The notes under the pieces were generated by a model. It ran no database searches and was not told the origin of the DNA. It saw only the letters and a list, made by a program, of their open reading frames with translations. The translations under genes were made by a program, and so were the position numbers. This document shows, one piece after another, positions 60,221-64,000 of a DNA stretch of 64,000 nt. The stretch is from Cardiobacterium sp. Marseille-Q4385 (GTDB lineage Bacteria > Pseudomonadota > Gammaproteobacteria > Cardiobacteriales > Cardiobacteriaceae), in the NCBI RefSeq assembly GCF_916618745.1, contig NZ_OU745373.1, positions 434,001 to 498,000 of the forward strand, in the 5' to 3' direction. Numbering within the stretch: the first letter of the stretch is position 1; the number at the start of each line of letters is the position of its first letter.

Positions 60221-60772
60221 ATGGCACTCGTCATCTTAGCCCATCCCGATTTCAGCCGGTCTATTGCCAACAAGGCCGTCATCACGCGCTTGCAACACAG
60301 CGGCCTTTCGCTGGAAATCCGCGATCTGGCCGCACTGTATCCTGATTACCGCATTGACCCCACCGCCGAACAGCAGGCCTTGCTGCGCCATCACACGGTG
60401 CTTTTCCAGTTTCCGCTCTACTGGTACAACGTTCCCGCCATCCTCAAACAATACTTTGACTGCGTGCTGACCTATGGCTTCGCCTACGGCACGGGCGGTG
60501 ACCAACTGCGCGGCAAAAATTTTGTCGCCAGCATCACGATCGGCGCCCCTGCTGAAGATTACCGCGCCGACGGTGCTGCGCATTTTCGCGTACAGGAATT
60601 GTGCAAACCCCTCGAACAGACCGCTTACTACACGCAGATGCGCTATGTAGACCCGTTTTATTTCCACGGCACTTCCCCCGCGCTCTATAGCGCAGACGAA
60701 ATCCGGCAACGCGCGGAGCACTGCGCGCAGGAACTGGTGACGCTGTTGCAGCGGTTAGAGACTGAGAAATAA
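60221..60772 (+). CDS. NAD(P)H-dependent oxidoreductase, flavodoxin-like (KefF/YwrO type)
   Basis: 183 residues from ATG 60221 (MALVILAHPDFSRSIANKAVITRL), with AGGAGC upstream. The pattern VILAHPDFSRS...ANKAV, FQFPLYWYNVPAILKQYFDCVLTYGFAYG and TIGAPAEDYRADG is typical of the NQO/KefF family that reduces quinones with FMN or FAD. A longer upstream frame runs through the HxlR gene and was rejected. Divergent HxlR regulator suggests induction by electrophiles. Confidence 0.9.
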   Translation: MALVILAHPDFSRSIANKAVITRLQHSGLSLEIRDLAALYPDYRIDPTAEQQALLRHHTVLFQFPLYWYNVPAILKQYFDCVLTYGFAYGTGGDQLRGKNFVASITIGAPAEDYRADGAAHFRVQELCKPLEQTAYYTQMRYVDPFYFHGTSPALYSADEIRQRAEHCAQELVTLLQRLETEK

Positions 60773-60853
60773 CCCAAGAATCCGCCGTCGGGACAACCGG
60801 CGGATTCCTGGATAACTACCAAGCGGGATAAACACTGGATTTGTGCACCAGCG

Positions 60854-60889
60854 AAAAAGCCCCTCACCTGATCGGCAAGGGGCTTTTTT
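60854..60889. terminator. bidirectional terminator between convergent genes
   Basis: AAAAGCCCCT / AGGGGCTTTT stem with a 13-nt loop, flanked by A and T runs. It lies between the oxidoreductase and eda. Confidence 0.75.
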
Positions 60890-60911
60890 GTGTGCGGTTT
60901 TGTGTTGGGTT

Positions 60912-61138
60912 CGCCGCCAAGCGGGATAAACGCTGGGTTTGTATTCCCCCCTTCCGGCCTTCGGCCACCTTCCCGGGTACCCATGAAAAAAATGCGAGCA
61001 TTTTTTTCATGGGTACCCCGTCCCCCGCAAGCGGGGGAAGGGATTTTTTCCGTACAAGGTTCGGGATTTGGCGCGCGCCAAGCGGGATAAATGCTGGGTT
61101 TGCGGGCAGCCGCCAAGCGGGACGAATGCCGGGTTCTA
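60912..61138. repeat. repeat cluster with nested palindromes
   Basis: No gene. 28-bp units lie at about 60916-60942, 61077-61103 and 61112-61138. Between them is the CCGGCCTTCGGCC hairpin module, here split by a 21-bp-arm perfect palindrome (GGGTACCCATGAAAAAAATG ... CATTTTTTTCATGGGTACCC, about 60975-61018, 2-nt centre). The last unit ends on the eda stop codon. Confidence 0.8.
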
Positions 61139-61771
61139 TTCCTGCACCAGTGCCACCGCTTCTTTGCCGAGGCGTTCGACTTCCGCCCAGTTTTGCGCAG
61201 CGAGCAGGCTTTTTTCCACCATCCACGAGCCGCCGCAGGCGATGACGTTTTTGATGGCGAGGTAGTCGCGGATATTTTTTGCGTTGATGCCGCCGGTCGG
61301 CATGATTTTCAGCATGGCGTAGGGTGCGAGCAGGGCTTTGAGCATGGGGATGCCGCCGCTGGCTTCCGCTGGGAAGTATTTGACGGTATCGATGCCGTGT
61401 TCGAGCGCCGCTTCGATGGCGGTCGGGTTGTTGATGCCGGGGGTGATGGGGATGTGCATATCCTGGCAGGCTTTGACGGTGTTCGGGTTGAAACCGGGGC
61501 TGACGATGAAGTCCGCGCCCGCCTGTTGGGCGGCTTTGGCCTGGGCAGCGTTGAGGACGGTGCCGGCGGCAATCAGGATGTCCGGGTCGGCATCGCGCAG
61601 GCGGCGGATGGCTTCGGCGGCAGCGGGGGAGCGGAAGGTGATTTCGGCGACGGGGATGCCGCTTTCCCGCAGGGCGGCACCAAGCGGGACGGCGTCGGTG
61701 GCGTTATCCAGCGCAATGACGGGGACGATTTTGATGGTGCGCAGTTTTTCAGTGAGGGTGGTGATGTTCAT
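61136..61771 (-). CDS. eda: KDPG/KHG aldolase
   Basis: Class I aldolase splitting 2-keto-3-deoxy-6-phosphogluconate to pyruvate and glyceraldehyde 3-phosphate. 211 residues. GIPVAEITFRSPAAAEAIRRL, FIVSPGFNPNTVKAC, then DTVKYFPAEASGGIPMLKAL with the Schiff-base Lys, and IMPTGGINAKNI. It lies downstream of kdgK in the same orientation, now separated from it by an IS. Confidence 0.95.
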   Translation of the reverse strand: MNITTLTEKLRTIKIVPVIALDNATDAVPLGAALRESGIPVAEITFRSPAAAEAIRRLRDADPDILIAAGTVLNAAQAKAAQQAGADFIVSPGFNPNTVKACQDMHIPITPGINNPTAIEAALEHGIDTVKYFPAEASGGIPMLKALLAPYAMLKIMPTGGINAKNIRDYLAIKNVIACGGSWMVEKSLLAAQNWAEVERLGKEAVALVQE

Positions 61772-61837
61772 GTGGGTTCCTTTCGGGTTGGCTATTGGGG
61801 CAGCAGGCTGAAGCCCGCCCTACGGCTTAGAACGTGT

Positions 61838-62287
61838 TCATAGTCTTCGTAGCAGGACTCCCAAGAAAGCCAAAGCTACCATTTGCAGACTGGTACTCAA
61901 CTTACGCTCGCAGTTTTTCCAAAGCCGCCTATTCTTTTCCAACCAGGAAAAACTGCGCTCTACTACCCATCGCTTCGGCAATACTGCAAAACGGTGCAAT
62001 TCGTTTCGTTTGGCAATCTCTACCTCCGCACCCATCAACTCCTGTACCGACGAAGCAAATGCTTTACCTGTGTAACCACCGTCAGCAAGGATTTTTTGTA
62101 TCGCACCAAGATTATCCAGCTCGCGTTTTAATGCCAAAAGACAACCTTTTCTATCCGTAACATCCGCCGTCGTCACCGCAAGGGCATGCGGCAAACCCTG
62201 CGTGTCAACCGCTATATGCCGCTTGATACCGCTAACCTTCTTGCCCGCATCGTAGCCTTTTTCCATGGCGGTATCCGTGTTCTTCAC
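61838..62287 (-). CDS. IS5-family transposase, catalytic part (orfB, copy B)
   Basis: 149 residues differing at only a few positions from copy A (for example LALKRELDNLGAIQKIL in place of LALERGRDNLGAVQKIL). DGGY and WVVERSFSWLEKNRRLWKNCER catalytic regions are intact, and the open frame again continues upstream through the first catalytic Asp. Confidence 0.85.
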   Translation of the reverse strand: MKNTDTAMEKGYDAGKKVSGIKRHIAVDTQGLPHALAVTTADVTDRKGCLLALKRELDNLGAIQKILADGGYTGKAFASSVQELMGAEVEIAKRNELHRFAVLPKRWVVERSFSWLEKNRRLWKNCERKLSTSLQMVALAFLGVLLRRL

Positions 62288-62321
62288 ACTCTGCGCATCA
62301 ATAATCAGGAAAGTGGTTGCT

Positions 62322-62630
62322 TCATGGCGCCCCTGCTTGCGACGCTCCGCAACTACCTGATTTTTTTAATGCTTCCTCAAGGATGCTGATGCCACTCTCG
62401 CGTGGCTCAGTCCATCTCTGGAAGTAGGAATGCACGGTGCGCCATTTGGGGAAATCGCCCGGCAAAGCGCGCCAGGAGCAGCCAGTGCGTTGCAGGTAGA
62501 GAATGGCACAAAAGACATCGTACAAGTCCACCTGGCGTGGCGCTGTGCGTTTACGGGCACTTTCCAGCAGGGGGAGGAGAGGCGCAAATTGCTCGCGACT
62601 GATATCGCTTGGGTAGGTTTTTCTGTTCAT
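62322..62630 (-). CDS. IS5-family transposase, N-terminal part (orfA, copy B)
   Basis: 102 residues, identical to copy A except near the C-terminus (CGASQAGAP). The same A7 tract precedes the frame change to orfB, so the copy looks capable of making full transposase. Confidence 0.88.
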   Translation of the reverse strand: MNRKTYPSDISREQFAPLLPLLESARKRTAPRQVDLYDVFCAILYLQRTGCSWRALPGDFPKWRTVHSYFQRWTEPRESGISILEEALKKSGSCGASQAGAP

Positions 62631-62671
62631 GCCGATAGTTTACAGCAGAGGCTGAGATTATGAACACGTTC

Positions 62672-63586
62672 TTAGTTCAGGCGGCTGTGTTCTGCCGCGA
62701 TGATGGCGCCTTTGTGCTGGATGACGCGGGCGGCGAGGCGGTTGCCATTTTTGCAGCTGGTGACGGGGTCGGCACCTTGCAGGCGCGCGGCGAGGTAGCC
62801 GGCGTTGAAGGCGTCGCCGGCGGCGGTGGTGTCCACGATGTGTTCGACGCGTTCAGCGGGGATGTGGTGGCGGGTGTCGCCCGTGGCGTAGGTCGCCCCC
62901 GCTGCGCCGTTTTTGAGGACAATTTCGCGGACGCCCGCTTGTTGCAGGCGGCGGATGGCGGCTTCCGGATTGGCGTCGCCCCACAGGGCCTGTTCGTCGT
63001 CCCAGGTCATCAGCGCCAGTTGCACGTGCGGCAGCAGGCGGGCGTAGGCGGTGCGGGTCTCGGCGGGGTCTTTCCACAGTGCCGGGCGGTAGTTGCCGTC
63101 AAAAGTGATGGGGACGCGGCTGGTGTTGAGGATATCGATAAGGTGTTCGCGGTCGGCAGGCGGCAGGATGGCGAGGCTGATTCCGCTCAGGTAGAGGTGG
63201 TCGTAGTTGGCGAGCGCGGCGGCGGTCTGCGGCCAGACAGGCTGTTGCAGCAGGTGGCGCGCGGCGCTGTTGTTGCGCCAGTAGAGGAAGGTGCGTTCGC
63301 CGTCGGCATCGAGCTGGATCAGGTAGAGGCCGGGCGAGTGCGCGGGGTCGGTATGGACGTGGCGGGTGTCGATACCGTCTGCTTCCCAGCGCACGCGCAT
63401 TTCGCGGCTGAGCGGGTCGGTGCCGAGCGCGCTGATGTAGTCCACGCGCAGGGTGTCGCGGGCGGTGTTACGGGCGAGGTAGGTGGCGGTGTTCAGGGTG
63501 TCGCCGCCGTAGGTTTGTTGCATGGTGCCGAAGGGGGTGCCGTTCAGTTCGATCATGCATTCGCCGATGATTGCGATGGTTTTCAT
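62672..63586 (-). CDS. kdgK: 2-keto-3-deoxygluconate kinase
   Basis: PfkB-family kinase that phosphorylates KDG to KDPG, the substrate of Eda. 304 residues from ATG 63586 (MKTIAIIGECMIELNGTPFGTMQQTYGGDTLNTATYLAR). IVDTTAAGDAFNAGYLAARL holds the anion hole and catalytic Asp. The stop TAA at 62672-62674 coincides with the IS target duplication. The upstream open frame into the next gene is not part of it. Confidence 0.93.
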   Translation of the reverse strand: MKTIAIIGECMIELNGTPFGTMQQTYGGDTLNTATYLARNTARDTLRVDYISALGTDPLSREMRVRWEADGIDTRHVHTDPAHSPGLYLIQLDADGERTFLYWRNNSAARHLLQQPVWPQTAAALANYDHLYLSGISLAILPPADREHLIDILNTSRVPITFDGNYRPALWKDPAETRTAYARLLPHVQLALMTWDDEQALWGDANPEAAIRRLQQAGVREIVLKNGAAGATYATGDTRHHIPAERVEHIVDTTAAGDAFNAGYLAARLQGADPVTSCKNGNRLAARVIQHKGAIIAAEHSRLN

Positions 63587-63612
63587 GGGTGTTGTGCTCT
63601 GGGTTGTCGGGT

Positions 63613-64000
63613 TCAGTGGTGGCGGCCGGTTTTTTTCGGCAGGGCGCAGTGGTATTTCTGTCCTTTGTACCCTGTGACGGGCGGGGCGGCGCAGGTGCGC
63701 GGGTTGACGGCGGGATCGCTGCGGCAGCGCTCGAGTGCATCGGCTATCGGCGCTTCGACCATTGTCTCGGCGGTACTCCATTCTTCGGGGTCGGTGTGAT
63801 AGTAAGCGCCTTCGCCGTAAGCGTTGCCGCCGTAGGCGCGGCGGGCGGTGTAGATGCGCACGCCGCTGTAATCGGTGAGCCAGCCGACGGCGTAGGCGTT
63901 GCAGGTGTTGCGGTAAACGCTCGCCAGCACACAGGGTTTGCCGTCACATTCTTTCGGCATGTCTGCAACGACACTTTCAGGGTGGTCATAGTAGGTGTCG
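63613..64000 (-). CDS. DUF4189-like protein, N-terminus beyond the window
   Basis: About 129 residues are visible, and the frame stays open to base 64000. Reads DTYYDHPESVVADMPKECDGKPCVLASVYRNTCNAYAVGWLTDYSGVRIYTARRAYGGNAYGEGAYYHTDP... with paired Cys. The later AIADALERCRSDPAVNPRTC fits the DUF4189 pattern of Cys-led helices in exported proteins. No start or signal peptide is visible. It ends 27 bp before kdgK. Confidence 0.6.
   Translation of the reverse strand, partial: DTYYDHPESVVADMPKECDGKPCVLASVYRNTCNAYAVGWLTDYSGVRIYTARRAYGGNAYGEGAYYHTDPEEWSTAETMVEAPIADALERCRSDPAVNPRTCAAPPVTGYKGQKYHCALPKKTGRHH

Larger units (their letters stand above)
61830..62671 (-). mobile_element. IS5-family insertion sequence, copy B (842 bp)
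   Basis: Ends GAACGTGTTCATA and TATGAACACGTTC are exact inverted repeats of 13 bp. The TTA target duplication lies at 61827-61829 and 62672-62674. The right-hand TTA is the complement of the kdgK stop codon. Same length and orientation as copy A, with scattered base differences. Confidence 0.93.

Noticed and set aside
60975..61018. Site-specific recombination site
   Set aside because: No recombinase gene is nearby, and a perfect 21-bp-arm palindrome with a 2-nt centre is not typical of att or dif sites.
1..64000. tRNA or rRNA genes
   Set aside because: I looked for T-arm-like GTTCGANTC with matching acceptor stems and for conserved rRNA blocks and saw none; a covariance-model scan would be decisive.

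Overview
The window is about 60% GC and reads as a gammaproteobacterial chromosome: a dcw cell-wall/division cluster with mraZ first, a hemCDXY operon, surE-nlpD, and a zwf-pgl-gnd operon. Gene content, GC and the Correia-like repeats suggest a relative of Cardiobacterium. That genus-level guess is inference; nothing here (no rRNA) proves it.

Layout. 0-4.7 kb (minus): MdtH-like MFS exporter and the oxidative pentose-phosphate operon zwf-pgl-gnd, with gnd running off the left edge. 4.7-7.2 kb: an AT-richer degenerate patch with a small membrane protein and a C39-peptidase-like pseudogene carrying two in-frame stops. 7.2-12.1 kb: CPBP protease, an unknown protein, nitroreductase, a Correia-like MITE, two small glycine-zipper lipoproteins and argH. 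12.1-16.4 kb: hemC-hemD-hemX-hemY. 16.4-22.4 kb: SMI1/KNR4-like protein, dgkA, rpsT, hemL-pdxH, a MetF-family protein, a lipoprotein, an unknown protein and tadA. 22.4-22.9 kb: a repeat cluster, followed by an AT-rich orphan membrane-protein gene. 23.9-34.0 kb (minus): first half of the dcw cluster, mraZ-rsmH-ftsL-ftsI-murE-murF-mraY-murD-ftsW. 34.4-39.0 kb (minus): SPFH protein, peptidoglycan-binding protein, nudF-like hydrolase, nlpD-like lipoprotein and surE. 39.1-44.6 kb (plus): alr, radA, galU, hemH and an SDR. 45.0-54.2 kb (plus): an exported unknown protein, a 28-bp tandem array, then the second half of dcw, murG-murC-ddl-ftsQ-ftsA-ftsZ-lpxC. 54.3-64.0 kb: an accessory region with a CPBP protease, a truncated ulaE with intact ulaF, two nearly identical 842-bp IS5-family elements, a cystine-type ABC importer, an HxlR regulator/NAD(P)H oxidoreductase pair, eda, kdgK and a DUF4189-like protein.

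How it works together. Most of the window is housekeeping: peptidoglycan precursor synthesis and divisome assembly, haem synthesis (hemC, D, L and H, with pdxH able to supply the PLP that HemL needs), envelope maintenance and central carbon metabolism. The dcw cluster has been broken exactly between ftsW and murG. The two halves now point away from each other about 12 kb apart, and murB is not in either half.

The most distinctive non-coding content is layered repeats: 108-bp Correia-like MITEs with a compensatory stem change, a 28-bp unit scattered between genes and arrayed seven times before murG, composite hairpin repeats, and an IS that landed exactly on the kdgK stop codon. I found no convincing new multi-gene system. 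The best candidates for new biology are the repeat families, the AT-rich orphan gene beside ftsW, and an atypical FtsZ tail.
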